From assembly GCA_030445275.1 (NCBI GenBank), contig JAUCSE010000025.1:1-64000 (forward strand): a stretch of DNA of 64,000 nucleotides, read 5' to 3'. The notes below the pieces were generated by a model, which was given only the letters and a program-made list of their open reading frames with translations, was not told the DNA's origin and did no database searches. Of the stretch, positions 7,889 through 19,863 are shown piece after piece (the stretch's first letter is position 1; each line of letters begins with the position of its first letter). Origin of the DNA: Mucilaginibacter sp. GTDB lineage: Bacteria; Bacteroidota; Bacteroidia; Sphingobacteriales; Sphingobacteriaceae. A program made the translations under genes and the position numbers.

Positions 7889-8482
7889 ATGGGAAGTAAA
7901 GAACGCATAGAACGTGCTAAAGATAATATCCGTACAGATATATTGGATGCCGCTATGGGTATGGTTAAAAACGAAGGATGGCAATCTTTAAGCATGAGAA
8001 AAATTGCTGATAGTATTGAGTATACCCCCCCTGTTATTTATTGCTATTTTTTAAACAAAGAGGCTGTTCTTATTGAGCTGGCAAAAAGGTGTTATGCTAT
8101 GCTTAATGCGCATATTGAGTATTACCTTGAGCCAATTACTGATACCAGGCAAAGGCTGGAAATGATCATGATAGCTTATATGGATTTTGCTATTAAAGAA
8201 AAAGAGCTTTATCAATTAATAAATGGGGTAGGTACAGATCTTAATGATGTACGAAAAGCATTTCCGGGGCTTACCAGGCTTATGAATTTGTTTCGCGAAG
8301 AAATAGAGAAGTTGACAAAGGAAAAGCCATTAACCGAAGAGCTGTTTCTATGCAAATATTTTACCCTTGTTTCTTTTGTGCATGGGCTTATTTCTGTCAA
8401 CTATTATTTTAAAGACATTGATAAGGCCATGAATGATAAAATATTAAAAGAAGGCATGGCGGGAGTTATCAACTCCATTTGA
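7889..8482 (+). CDS. TetR/AcrR family transcriptional regulator
   Basis: The 197-residue protein has a typical TetR N-terminal helix-turn-helix (about residues 15-60). Residues MRKIADSIEYTPPVIYCYF match the usual recognition stretch, with Tyr-Cys-Tyr-Phe near the end of the second helix pair. The C-terminal part is an all-helical ligand or dimer domain of the WHG type. It is divergent from mgtE and sits 73 bases before the mechanosensitive-channel gene in the same direction, so it may control that gene, itself, or mgtE. The ligand is unknown. Confidence 0.85.
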   Translation: MGSKERIERAKDNIRTDILDAAMGMVKNEGWQSLSMRKIADSIEYTPPVIYCYFLNKEAVLIELAKRCYAMLNAHIEYYLEPITDTRQRLEMIMIAYMDFAIKEKELYQLINGVGTDLNDVRKAFPGLTRLMNLFREEIEKLTKEKPLTEELFLCKYFTLVSFVHGLISVNYYFKDIDKAMNDKILKEGMAGVINSI

Positions 8483-8555
8483 GGGTGATATAAATGATTT
8501 ATAACATACAATAAATGACTTCTTTTCATTGTTTAATAAAGAAAAAAACGCCTTT

Positions 8556-10955
8556 ATGAGGAACCTTCGTCACCTGGTTTTATATTATTTATTATTATCC
8601 TGCTCTACTGTATTTGCCCAGGAGGCAAGTCATCTTAAACAAAAAAAAGTACAACCCGATTCTGTAAAAAGATCGAAGGAACTGTCCGGACGAAACCGGG
8701 CATCATCCCTGTTTGCAGACTCCGGCAAGTTGAGCAGCAGCGATTACCAGCAACATATTGAAAATACATACATGGTTCTCAATAACATTGAGAACAAAAG
8801 TGAACTGGGACTGCAGATTAGTGTTATCAGAACAAAACTAAAGGATGCTGATTCTATACTGTTTGTACTAAAGGACAATGTATTGAATAACAGCGCGGCG
8901 CTAAACCTGCGGAACCTGCAGGTATTTAGGACCCTGCTACAGAATATTCAAACCGATCTTAAAGAACACAGAACAGTGCTGGATAATACTGATAATGAAT
9001 TAACTGCCCTTAAAGGGAGCATGAAGGCATTAATGAAAGATACGGTACTAAGACAGCTGATACGGGATTCTGTAATTCGTAAGCAATATGCGGCACAGTT
9101 AAAGGATCTGCGGGGAGTATGGCTCGGTAGTACTGGCAGGCTAAAGAAGAGCGCAGCTATTATAAACCGCTTGCAAACGCATACCTCGTCAAGTATGATC
9201 ACTACAGTACAACTGCTGGAAAGAGTGAACACCCTGCTTACCACTTCTGCAACCCGCATTTTTGGTAAAGAATATAATTACCTGTGGGAGAAGGATACGG
9301 ATACAACCTCGGCAAGTACCCGTTCGTCATTTGGTAAAGCTTACCAGGGGGAAAAGAAAGCGCTGAATTATTATTTCAAAGATACCGGCAATAAACGGTT
9401 ATTCCTGCTGCTCATTGGTGTGTTGTTCTTTATATGGATCTATCGTAATATCCGCATCCTGAAGCAAAAGAATGCGATGGAAAGCATCAGTAAAATGGGT
9501 TTTACCTACTTGCCTTCCGGGTATATTGTTTCGGCGTTTGTGGTTATGTTTACCATTGCGCCATTGTTTGACCTGTATGCCCCCTCAACCTATATTGAGT
9601 CAATGCAATTTTTTCTGATGATTATTCTCACGGTGATCTGCTGGAAAAAATGGCCGCGCGAATTATTCAGGTATTGGATAGTGATGGTGGTGCTTTACAT
9701 CTGTTTCTCGTTTACCCATCATCTGGCCGACCCCGGATTTTGGCAGCGTTTTATGCTGATACTACTTAACATTTTCTCTTTCATTTTTGGGTTACTTTTC
9801 CTTTCAAGAATGCGGCAATATCTGCATATGAAAGGCTTTTTAAGGTTTGTGATCATCCTGCATAATGTGATGAATGTGCTGGCAGTTATCTTCAATATAT
9901 GGGGACGTGTTACCCTGGCGCAAATATTAGGTAATACGGCTATTTTTTCTTTTATGCAGGCAATAGGGCTGGCTGTATTTAGCCAGATATGTGTTGAAGC
10001 GATATTATTGCAGATAGTTGCCAGCCGTGTTAAACGGGGATATGCAGGCGATTTTGAATATGAGCATGTGCTCAAGAGTTTCCGTCGTCTTATCCTGTTC
10101 GTGGTGGTTATCTTATGGGTCATCGTATTTACCACTAACCTGAATATCTATACGTCTTTATTAGGCGGTTTGACTGATTTTCTGCAAATCCGCCGTAGCA
10201 TAGGCAATGCTACCTTTACTTTAGGGGGCATACTACTCTTCTTTTTCATCATTTGGGTAGCGCACCTGCTGCAGCGATATGTAGGTTATTTTTTGGGCGA
10301 TATCAATACGGAGGAGGATATTAATGATAAGGGCCAACGTTCAAGATTATTGGTTACCAAACTTATTTTGCTTTGCCTTGGATACTTACTGGCGGTGGCC
10401 GCCTCGGGCGTGCCGGTAGATAAGATAACCATTGTAATTGGTGCGCTTGGCGTTGGTATTGGTCTGGGTTTACAGAATATTGTAAACAACTTTGTATCAG
10501 GTATTGTACTGATCTTTGACAGGCCGCTGCAAATAGGCGATGTGGTTGAAATAGGGGGACAAACAGGGAAAGTAAGAGAAATAGGATTACGATCAAGTAC
10601 CTTATTAACACAGGAAGGTGCCGAAGTAATTATTCCTAACGGCGATGTACTTTCACAAAAAATAGTGAACTGGACGCTTACTAATAGCCAGCGACGACTG
10701 GAAATGGAGTTGTCTGTAAGTGGGAGCACGGATATGGAGGTGGTTTCGTCCGTTATCAAAAAAGCAATTCTCGCTTCTAAATACGTTTATCAGAGCCGTG
10801 ACCCACAGATATTATTTACAAAGGTGAATGAGGATGGCTTCGATATGAAGGCATTCTTCTGGACTATCGACGTTTCTAAATCAGAAGAAGCAAAAAGTGA
10901 AATATTGCTTTTGCTGCATGAAAAGCTGAGTGCCGGGAAACTGGATATGAAATAG
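8556..10955 (+). CDS. MscS-family mechanosensitive ion channel, large form
   Basis: The start is set at ATG 8556 (799 residues), because this places a clean signal peptide (MRNLRHLVLYYLLLSCSTVFA) at the N-terminus. A TTG nine codons upstream would hide it. A long periplasmic helical region (about residues 20-260) is followed by about eleven membrane segments. The MscS core comes last, with the pore-helix region VAASGVPVDKITIVIGALGVG and the beta domain FDRPLQIGDVVEIGGQTG near residues 600-780. This is the MscK/MscM-like layout. It opens under membrane tension and releases solutes in osmotic downshock. A strong two-way terminator follows. Confidence 0.9.
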   Translation: MRNLRHLVLYYLLLSCSTVFAQEASHLKQKKVQPDSVKRSKELSGRNRASSLFADSGKLSSSDYQQHIENTYMVLNNIENKSELGLQISVIRTKLKDADSILFVLKDNVLNNSAALNLRNLQVFRTLLQNIQTDLKEHRTVLDNTDNELTALKGSMKALMKDTVLRQLIRDSVIRKQYAAQLKDLRGVWLGSTGRLKKSAAIINRLQTHTSSSMITTVQLLERVNTLLTTSATRIFGKEYNYLWEKDTDTTSASTRSSFGKAYQGEKKALNYYFKDTGNKRLFLLLIGVLFFIWIYRNIRILKQKNAMESISKMGFTYLPSGYIVSAFVVMFTIAPLFDLYAPSTYIESMQFFLMIILTVICWKKWPRELFRYWIVMVVLYICFSFTHHLADPGFWQRFMLILLNIFSFIFGLLFLSRMRQYLHMKGFLRFVIILHNVMNVLAVIFNIWGRVTLAQILGNTAIFSFMQAIGLAVFSQICVEAILLQIVASRVKRGYAGDFEYEHVLKSFRRLILFVVVILWVIVFTTNLNIYTSLLGGLTDFLQIRRSIGNATFTLGGILLFFFIIWVAHLLQRYVGYFLGDINTEEDINDKGQRSRLLVTKLILLCLGYLLAVAASGVPVDKITIVIGALGVGIGLGLQNIVNNFVSGIVLIFDRPLQIGDVVEIGGQTGKVREIGLRSSTLLTQEGAEVIIPNGDVLSQKIVNWTLTNSQRRLEMELSVSGSTDMEVVSSVIKKAILASKYVYQSRDPQILFTKVNEDGFDMKAFFWTIDVSKSEEAKSEILLLLHEKLSAGKLDMK

Positions 10956-10976
10956 TGGGGAACGATAGGATTTAAA

Positions 10977-11009
10977 CATAGAGAAAGCTTTAATAAAGCT
11001 TTCTCTATG
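10977..11009. terminator. Bidirectional terminator between convergent genes
   Basis: A perfect 15-bp stem (CATAGAGAAAGCTTT and its complement) with a 3-base loop lies between the channel gene and the stop codon of the convergent cupin gene at 11010. It can serve both. Confidence 0.8.
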
Positions 11010-11501
11010 TTACTCACGACACAAATGATCAAACAGCGATGCGTGATCAGGGTATTGTGAGACAAGTTCATTTCTTTTAGCCATTTCAAATTCGTTAAAA
11101 TCAAATCCGGGTGCAACGGCGCAGCTTACCAATGTAAAACCATTTTTGGCTGGTATTTCTGCCGCGAACCATGAACCCGCCAGGATGGCAACGGAGAGGT
11201 TACCATTACCTGAATCAGAAAGCTCATGTTTGAAATAGGAGCCATGCACATCTATAACATGGATATTTAACGGCGCTCCTTTATGAAAATACCATATTTC
11301 ATCCGAAGCCAGGCGATGAAAGCCCGAATAGTCAGCTCCCTCCAATAAGTAGTAAATAGAGGTGCAGGCCTGTTTAAAATCAGCAGACGATTTTCTTGAG
11401 ATTTCCTGTTCCGACCGGAAAACTTCTTTATAATAACCACCTTCAGGGTGGGGTTGTAAGTTTAAATGTTTAATCCAATATGCGACATCTTGTATCTCCA
11501 T
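11010..11501 (-). CDS. Cupin superfamily protein (DUF985 type)
   Basis: The 163-residue protein begins IQDVAYWIKHLNLQPHPEGG and continues with YYKEVFRS and SIYYLLEGADYSGFHRLASD, the characteristic pattern of DUF985 cupins. The motif EIWYFHKGAPLNI and a late VAPGFDFNEFE segment complete the beta-barrel signature. Related proteins bind nucleotide-sugar-like or metal ligands, but no reaction is established for most of them. It stands alone between two terminators, so it is probably a single-gene unit. Confidence 0.85.
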   Translation of the reverse strand: MEIQDVAYWIKHLNLQPHPEGGYYKEVFRSEQEISRKSSADFKQACTSIYYLLEGADYSGFHRLASDEIWYFHKGAPLNIHVIDVHGSYFKHELSDSGNGNLSVAILAGSWFAAEIPAKNGFTLVSCAVAPGFDFNEFEMAKRNELVSQYPDHASLFDHLCRE

Positions 11502-11529
11502 GGGGCTAAATTAAATAATAACAGTTAAA

Positions 11530-11569
11530 AACAATAAGGGCTGCTCCAAATAGAACAGCCCTTATTGTT
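11530..11569 (-). terminator. Terminator of the 11.6-12.5 kb lipoprotein gene
   Basis: A 14-bp stem (AACAATAAGGGCTG and complement, 12-base loop) is followed on the minus strand by a run of T. It lies 18 bases after the stop of the upstream gene. Confidence 0.75.
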
Positions 11570-11587
11570 TGTTGCCTAAGACTTAGC

Positions 11588-12514
11588 TTAAATACCACCG
11601 ATTTGAGTTCCATCCGGAAAGCTGCTTTGGCTGCAACCATCGGTACCGGTGATACCATCATGCCCGTTACAGGTAGAGAAAGACCAGTAAGCGCGGCCAC
11701 GGTATAGCGGTCCTTTGCCTACACCTGTACCCCAATTTCCGTTAAAGCTAAGCTGGGTAATATTACAGCTTATTTCTACCAGGTTATTCGTGGTCGAAAC
11801 CTCGTCTGCAGCACCATTGGGGTTTCTGTAATCGCCGTAATAGGAGCAGGCATAACCCGGGAACGAGATAGAATTGCTAAAATGATAGCTGCCATGGGCT
11901 GTTTTCCCTACATATACCGGGACACGGGTATTTGCTGCAACACTTCTCCAATCACGGGTGTACCATCCGGCATGCTGAAAATAGGTTACAGTAATGACCC
12001 TGTTGGTTTGTGTATTAACCTGTATAACAATATGCTCCCAATCATAGTCATGGCTGCCCAGGTTTTCAAAACAGGTAGATTGGGTTTTGTAGGTCCACCA
12101 GTAATCTATAAAAACTTTATTGGCATCATTAGGGTTCTGCTGCACTTCGTAATAGGTTGGGAAATCTTTACTGCGGGGAGCATCCCGGTTGGTCAACACC
12201 AATGTGCCATTGCACACGATGCTATTAGGATCTGTATTGGCCCACACATTTTCAACCGATGTTGGGTAATCTGGTGTGGCACGGTCAAATTTTAACAATG
12301 GTGCATAGGTGGAGGCAAGTGTTTGGGCTTGTGATCCGGTAATTTTGGTAGTGCTCTCTGCACAATCAGCACACATAACTGTGTTAACCTTTTGCTTTCC
12401 TGACGCTTCTTTGTCAGACTTGTTCCCCAGTGAATCTAATTCGCTGTTTTTTTTACATTGGGTAAAGATCATACAGATCATTGCCAGTACTGGCAACAGT
12501 AATTTTGATTTCAT
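11588..12514 (-). CDS. Secreted lipoprotein, Vps62/NPP1-like fold suspected
   Basis: The 308-residue protein starts with MKSKLLLPVLAMICMIFTQC, a signal peptide ending in a lipid-attachment cysteine followed by KKN. Residues PLLKFD near 90, DYDWEHIVIQV near 180 and KTAHGSYHF near 230 resemble the conserved blocks of Vps62-type and necrosis-inducing-protein-like beta sandwiches. In those, a DWEH motif and a later His lie around a metal site. Three to four cysteine pairs are likely in the mature protein. Neighbours give no clue to its role, and the family call is tentative. Confidence 0.45.
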   Translation of the reverse strand: MKSKLLLPVLAMICMIFTQCKKNSELDSLGNKSDKEASGKQKVNTVMCADCAESTTKITGSQAQTLASTYAPLLKFDRATPDYPTSVENVWANTDPNSIVCNGTLVLTNRDAPRSKDFPTYYEVQQNPNDANKVFIDYWWTYKTQSTCFENLGSHDYDWEHIVIQVNTQTNRVITVTYFQHAGWYTRDWRSVAANTRVPVYVGKTAHGSYHFSNSISFPGYACSYYGDYRNPNGAADEVSTTNNLVEISCNITQLSFNGNWGTGVGKGPLYRGRAYWSFSTCNGHDGITGTDGCSQSSFPDGTQIGGI

Positions 12515-12954
12515 GTTTAGATGGTTTTGGTTTTAGTTATGAATGGATTTTTGTTTAATGGCAGGAAAACGTGTACCCAGCTTATTATATGGATGATTGG
12601 TAACATCAAAATGATTAGTAGCAGGTTGAAAATAAGATGGCAGGTAAGGTAGATTCAGACATATTATTATTTCAATTGGTATATTTTTTTGATTTAAAAT
12701 TAATACATAGGCGTATAATAATTTAACAGGAAAGCCGGATCTTTGAATTCAGTGCTTCTGGCTGTGAATTGACAGCATGATCTGTAAGAATACCGCCTGT
12801 TATTGTGCGGAATAGAAATTATTCGCTATTTAATAGTATAAATAATATTGTCCATTGCCTGAAAGGTATTGTCCATTTTTTAAGCACAGGAATTAGTTTA
12901 ACTTAGAATAATACTTAAACCTTTAATAGTACTATAACCAATAAACCAAAAGCT
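12515..12954. other. Intergenic stretch, AT-rich, no gene seen
   Basis: No frame with protein-like composition and no RNA gene is visible. The stretch holds the upstream region of the lipoprotein gene on the minus strand and of the small leader ORF and LytTR gene on the plus strand. A short near-repeat, 'attgtccatt', occurs twice near 12849 and 12872. Confidence 0.5.
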
Positions 12955-13038
12955 ATGAATCCCCTTATCTCAAGGCTGTTATGTCCTGTTTTTAGATTTT
13001 TTAATTCGAAATTTTACCAGTCGACAAAAAATAATTGA
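12955..13038 (+). CDS. 27-residue ORF abutting a LytTR gene
   Basis: ATG 12955 opens a 27-codon frame (MNPLISRLLCPVFRFFNSKF...). Its TGA at 13036-13038 touches the ATG of the LytTR gene at 13039, so translation could be coupled. The peptide is basic and aromatic and has no recognised relatives. It may be a leader peptide or simply a chance frame. Confidence 0.3.
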   Translation: MNPLISRLLCPVFRFFNSKFYQSTKNN

Positions 13039-13401
13039 ATGCATAATATGGACAGGCTAATTATACATTCGCAAGATCAACTACGATTTATTTTCCAAAA
13101 TGACATTGCCTATTGCAAATCGGATAACAGCTATACTACTTTATATTTAAGCAATAAAGAAGAACTCATTATTTGCAAATCTTTAACCAAAGTGCTTAAA
13201 GACCTGAGTCCTCAGCTATTTATCAGAATTAACCAATCGTATATTGTCAATAAAAATTATATAAAATTAATTGACAAAAGAAAAAGGCTTGTAGAGTTAA
13301 CTGATAGCAGGCAAATACCATTTACAACAACCATAAGCAACCTGCTAAATATGATTGCACAAAGCGCGGCAATTTTAACCTCCTTTTTTCTGATTATGTA
13401 G
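13039..13401 (+). CDS. Stand-alone LytTR DNA-binding protein
   Basis: The 120-residue protein is almost entirely a LytTR domain: the NDIAYCKSDNSYTTLYL strand pair, then a KSLTKVLKDLS helix and FIRINQSYIVNKNYI. The C-terminal region continues to residue 120 with a hydrophobic tail ending FFLIM. It lacks a receiver domain, so it is not directly controlled by a kinase. It precedes the DUF3500/HupE pair by 387 bases in the same direction and could regulate it. Confidence 0.85.
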   Translation: MHNMDRLIIHSQDQLRFIFQNDIAYCKSDNSYTTLYLSNKEELIICKSLTKVLKDLSPQLFIRINQSYIVNKNYIKLIDKRKRLVELTDSRQIPFTTTISNLLNMIAQSAAILTSFFLIM

Positions 13402-13788
13402 TAAAGCTGGGCAATTATGACAAATTGTTTTGTTTCAACATTCAAGGATTTCATTAAATACTCTGCAGAGAATTTCACAATGGTGTAAATTAACTACTCA
13501 ATTACTGCTGTTTCATATTTTTATACGTTTGAGCCTATTGGTATGACTATACGGTGCACCCTATAGTACTCTTTTCGAACCAGTTTGTTGGTGAATTGAA
13601 AATATTAGCGACTAGTTATACCGCGTTAATATTTAGCATAAACAAAGGCCTTATTCCATATTTTGTATAGCATATTGTCGATTATCCCCCCATTCATCGA
13701 CACATTCTGCCGGCTGACCGAAAATATTTATAGTCTGAAATAATTGGCGATACTTTCGGATCAGTAAACTAAAACTAAATATTAAATC
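13402..13788 (+). other. Intergenic stretch before the DUF3500 gene
   Basis: No gene is visible. TACTTTCG near 13750 is one base from the TAnnTTTG consensus and lies about 35 bases before the DUF3500 ATG, so the promoter is probably here. LytTR-type binding repeats could not be identified with confidence. Confidence 0.35.
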
Positions 13789-15192
13789 ATGAAAAAGTTA
13801 TTACTCTTATCCAGCGTAAGCATACTAATAACGGTATGCATCCTGGTAGCTTGTAAAAAGAGCAGCAGTGACGGAAGTACAACAGCTTCAGTTTCAGCGT
13901 TAACTTGTAGTTCGGCAGTAGTGTCATCAACTGCAACCGTTAGTACAGCATTTAGCGGCAGCGCTACAATACCGTATACGGGTGGTAATGGCGCTACTTA
14001 TACCGCAGGTAGCGCTATCTCTTCAACCGGGGTTTCCGGACTAACGGCAACTTTGGCTGCGGGTACATTAGCCAGCGGGGCTGGTAATCTCACGTATGCC
14101 ATTGCCGGTACACCAACATCAACAGGTACCGCCTCTTTTGCTATTACCTTCGGCGGGCAAACGTGTAGTTTTTCAGTCACTGTAGATGCTGCAAGTACAA
14201 CAACAGGTTGCTCTACCTCAACAACCGTTGCATCAAAAGTAGTATGCTTAGCCAATGCTTTTTTAGCAACGCTTACAACCACACAACAAGCATCTGTTGT
14301 ACTTACACTGAACCTCACCAATGCAAAAAGATGGTCAAATCTGCCATGCGCGCTTTCGTGCAGAAACGGATTGGCATATAGCAGTTTAACCAGCACACAG
14401 TTAGCGGCTGCGAAAGCTGTTGCACAGGCGGCTTTTGGAACAACAACCGGAGAAGGTTATGACGAATTTACGCAAATTATGGCTGCTGATGATTACCTGG
14501 GGCTAACTGCTTCCGGCTATTCTTCAGGCAACTATATTATCGCATTTTTGGGTACCCCAAGTACAACAGGAAAATGGATGCTGCAGATCGGCGGCCACCA
14601 TTACGCGCAAAATATCACTTATGACGCCGGCACCGTTACCAGTATCACACCTTTGCACGAGGGAGTAGAGCCAAAAGGTTCATTTACTTTAAACGGAACT
14701 ACCTATAGCGGCCCAATGGAATCTGAACATACTGCTATGCAGGATATGCTTGGTTCTTTCACAAGTACTGAACTGGCTTCGGCAAAAATATCCAGTACCT
14801 TTTCAGACTGTTTGATGGTACCAGGTTCAACCACCAATACATTCCCAACTACCAAACAGGGAATTCAGGTAAGTACACTGAGTAGTGCCGCACAGGCAAA
14901 AGTGCTGGCAGCCATGATGCCATGGATTAACGATCTGGATGCCACTTCTGCGGCTGCTTTTACTACCATTTATCAAAATGAGCTTGCAAGTACTTATGTT
15001 ACCTATGCCAGCAATACATCTGCCGTTGCCGGTACGGCCAGTTCATTTTTAACAACTAATACCGATTATGCAAGGATAGATGGTCCAAGTGTTTGGATAG
15101 AGTTTATTTGCCAAACAGGTGTAGTGTATTCTTCACAAATACACTACCATAGCGTTATGAGAGACCATACCCGTGATTATATAGGTTTATAA
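13789..15192 (+). CDS. DUF3500 lipoprotein with N-terminal repeat domain
   Basis: This 467-residue protein has a lipoprotein signal (hydrophobic core, then LVAC followed by KKSSS). Residues about 35-140 form a Ser/Thr/Gly/Ala-rich beta domain with two related halves, common in surface proteins of this phylum. The rest matches the DUF3500 pattern: LTNAKRWSNLPCA, then RNGLAYSSLTSTQLAAAK, then MLQIGGHHYAQNI with a possible metal-binding His pair, and a C-terminal HYHSVMRDHTRDY. The function of DUF3500 is unknown. Only 16 bases separate it from a HupE/UreJ-type gene, a pairing that suggests metal handling. Confidence 0.8.
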   Translation: MKKLLLLSSVSILITVCILVACKKSSSDGSTTASVSALTCSSAVVSSTATVSTAFSGSATIPYTGGNGATYTAGSAISSTGVSGLTATLAAGTLASGAGNLTYAIAGTPTSTGTASFAITFGGQTCSFSVTVDAASTTTGCSTSTTVASKVVCLANAFLATLTTTQQASVVLTLNLTNAKRWSNLPCALSCRNGLAYSSLTSTQLAAAKAVAQAAFGTTTGEGYDEFTQIMAADDYLGLTASGYSSGNYIIAFLGTPSTTGKWMLQIGGHHYAQNITYDAGTVTSITPLHEGVEPKGSFTLNGTTYSGPMESEHTAMQDMLGSFTSTELASAKISSTFSDCLMVPGSTTNTFPTTKQGIQVSTLSSAAQAKVLAAMMPWINDLDATSAAAFTTIYQNELASTYVTYASNTSAVAGTASSFLTTNTDYARIDGPSVWIEFICQTGVVYSSQIHYHSVMRDHTRDYIGL

Positions 15193-15208
15193 AAGATCAA
15201 TAGAAACT

Positions 15209-16537
15209 ATGCATAACATTTTTTCAATAAACAGTCGCCATAAAAACAGTTGGCGGCTGTTTATTTTAGTAACACTTTTTGCTATTACAGCATTAAGGCC
15301 AACAATTTCCAGCGCACATCAAACACCTAATACGCTTGTTTTTTTAGATGCAAGTCCGAACAAGGTTGCACTAGAACTTCAAATGCCGCTGTCAGAACTG
15401 GAACTTGCTTTTGGCAACAATATATCTAAAAACCCGGAAACGCTTATTGAAAAGTTTGGACCGCAGTTAAAAGAATACCTCAAAGCGCATATACATGCTT
15501 ACTTGAAAAAAACTGCTCCATGGGACGTTGAAATAGAAGCCTTGAGGATGGACAAAGGAAAATATATCGAGAACGGTATTGATTATTGGGAAGTAATTGC
15601 CAATGTTGTTATCATACCGCAGTCGGGCGAAAGTACCCGGAAGTTTATGCTCGATTATGATGTGATCATGCACCAGGTTATTAATCACGTAGCCCTTGTT
15701 TCTATCCGCAGCGATTGGGAAACAGGAAATTTAAATACCTCCTCGGCAGACGCAATGGTGATCAGCTGGAATATGAAAGATAATAAGATATATCCTTTAG
15801 AAATAAATTTGCAGCAAGGAAGCTGGTTTAAAGGTTTCAAGAGTATGCTTGCTTTAGGCATGCAGCATATCAAAGAAGGTACCGACCATTTACTGTTTTT
15901 GATTGTGCTGCTATTGCCCGCCACGCTGTTGACAAATGGCAGGCAATGGGGGAAATTTGGCGGCACAAAATACAGTATTCTGAGATTATTGAAAATTGTT
16001 ACTTCGTTTACGATAGGTCACTCCATTACCCTGCTGATCGGTGCTTTAGGCTGGTTAAGATTGCCTGTCCAACCGGTAGAAATATTGATCGCGTTTTCCA
16101 TTCTTGTTTCTGCAATTCATGCCATAAAGCCACTTTTTCCGGGTAAAGAAATGTATGTAGCAGCGGGTTTTGGTTTAATACATGGATTAGCATTTGCATC
16201 TATATTAGCTAACCTTAAATTGAGTGCGGGTACTATGGCCTTAAGTATTTTAGGCTTTAATTTGGGGATCGAGATCATGCAGCTTTTTGTTGTATTAATT
16301 ACTATTCCCTGGTTAATTTTACTAAGCCAAACACCAACCTATAATTATGTCAGGGTTGGCGGCGCTATCATCTCGGGTATAGTTGCCATTGCATGGATAC
16401 TGGAACGAGCTACTCAAACCCCCAATTTTGTTTCGGGTTTTGTAAATAAGATGGCAGAACATGCCCCATGGGCAATCCTGCTGCTGGCAGTTTTGGCATT
16501 GGTAAGCATTCTATTAAAAAAGCGTGTCCCCCATTAG
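15209..16537 (+). CDS. HupE/UreJ-family membrane protein
   Basis: The 442-residue protein has an N-terminal signal-like segment and an extracytoplasmic domain (about residues 35-205). At least six membrane helices follow. The signature GMQHIKEGTDHLLFL starts the membrane part, and SFTIGHSITLLIGA and GFGLIHGLAFASIL follow, giving the conserved HxxEGxDH and GHS/H residues typical of HupE/UreJ nickel or other metal permeases. It is co-transcribed with the DUF3500 lipoprotein. Metal identity cannot be read from the sequence. Confidence 0.8.
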   Translation: MHNIFSINSRHKNSWRLFILVTLFAITALRPTISSAHQTPNTLVFLDASPNKVALELQMPLSELELAFGNNISKNPETLIEKFGPQLKEYLKAHIHAYLKKTAPWDVEIEALRMDKGKYIENGIDYWEVIANVVIIPQSGESTRKFMLDYDVIMHQVINHVALVSIRSDWETGNLNTSSADAMVISWNMKDNKIYPLEINLQQGSWFKGFKSMLALGMQHIKEGTDHLLFLIVLLLPATLLTNGRQWGKFGGTKYSILRLLKIVTSFTIGHSITLLIGALGWLRLPVQPVEILIAFSILVSAIHAIKPLFPGKEMYVAAGFGLIHGLAFASILANLKLSAGTMALSILGFNLGIEIMQLFVVLITIPWLILLSQTPTYNYVRVGGAIISGIVAIAWILERATQTPNFVSGFVNKMAEHAPWAILLLAVLALVSILLKKRVPH

Positions 16538-16834
16538 TAATGAAGTACCTGTTACAGATTTTTCTGGCTTCATGCCCTGGGTATCCTTGGTTTTTAATGT
16601 GAAATGGTTGATTGCGCCTTTGATTATAATTTGTACATAGAGGGTGACTTTGCTATTTTTTATAACTTATCCCAACGGATAATAAACTGAATTCTGAATG
16701 TGTTTATCCTGCTCGTTTTCTTCCTTTTTTCTTCAATTTTGATGAATTTTAGTTCAAAAAAGCACTAAAAAGTGGTCGAAAAATGGCAGAAATCACCCCA
16801 AAAGCATTAATTCATTAACAAAAAATAGCTTAAT

Positions 16835-19564
<2,730 letters not shown>

Positions 19565-19625
19565 CTATATTTTTTTATGCGCAATATGATGGCAGTAAGG
19601 ACGTTATCCTTACAACAAAAAGGTT

Positions 19626-19850
19626 GGGGGGGAGGCGCTTTATGTGCTAGCTGGATATTTTTCTGAAAGTCTGCCAAATGTTTCTCTTTCATCTGGTCCT
19701 GGTGCAGCTACATCAACTAAGCCCTTTGCTTTAGATTGCCAGTAGCAGGAATTACAAATTCAACCCAAGGGTTTGCTACAAGGATGAGTGATTCTTCCGG
19801 TTTTGCCAATGCTTTGTTGATGGCAGATAACGGTAAAGACTTTAAATGAT
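19626..19850 (-). pseudogene. Frame-broken coding remnant, unidentified
   Basis: Translated on the minus strand, two adjacent frames give a protein-like text. The first reads SAINKALAKPEESLILVANP and then VEFVIPATGNL. After a one-base shift the second reads KGLVDVAAPGPDERETFGRL. There is no start codon and stops cut both sides, so this is probably a decayed gene end. I do not recognise the family. It lies between the rph-like and methyltransferase genes. Confidence 0.35.
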
Positions 19851-19863
19851 TTTGTGCTTTCTT

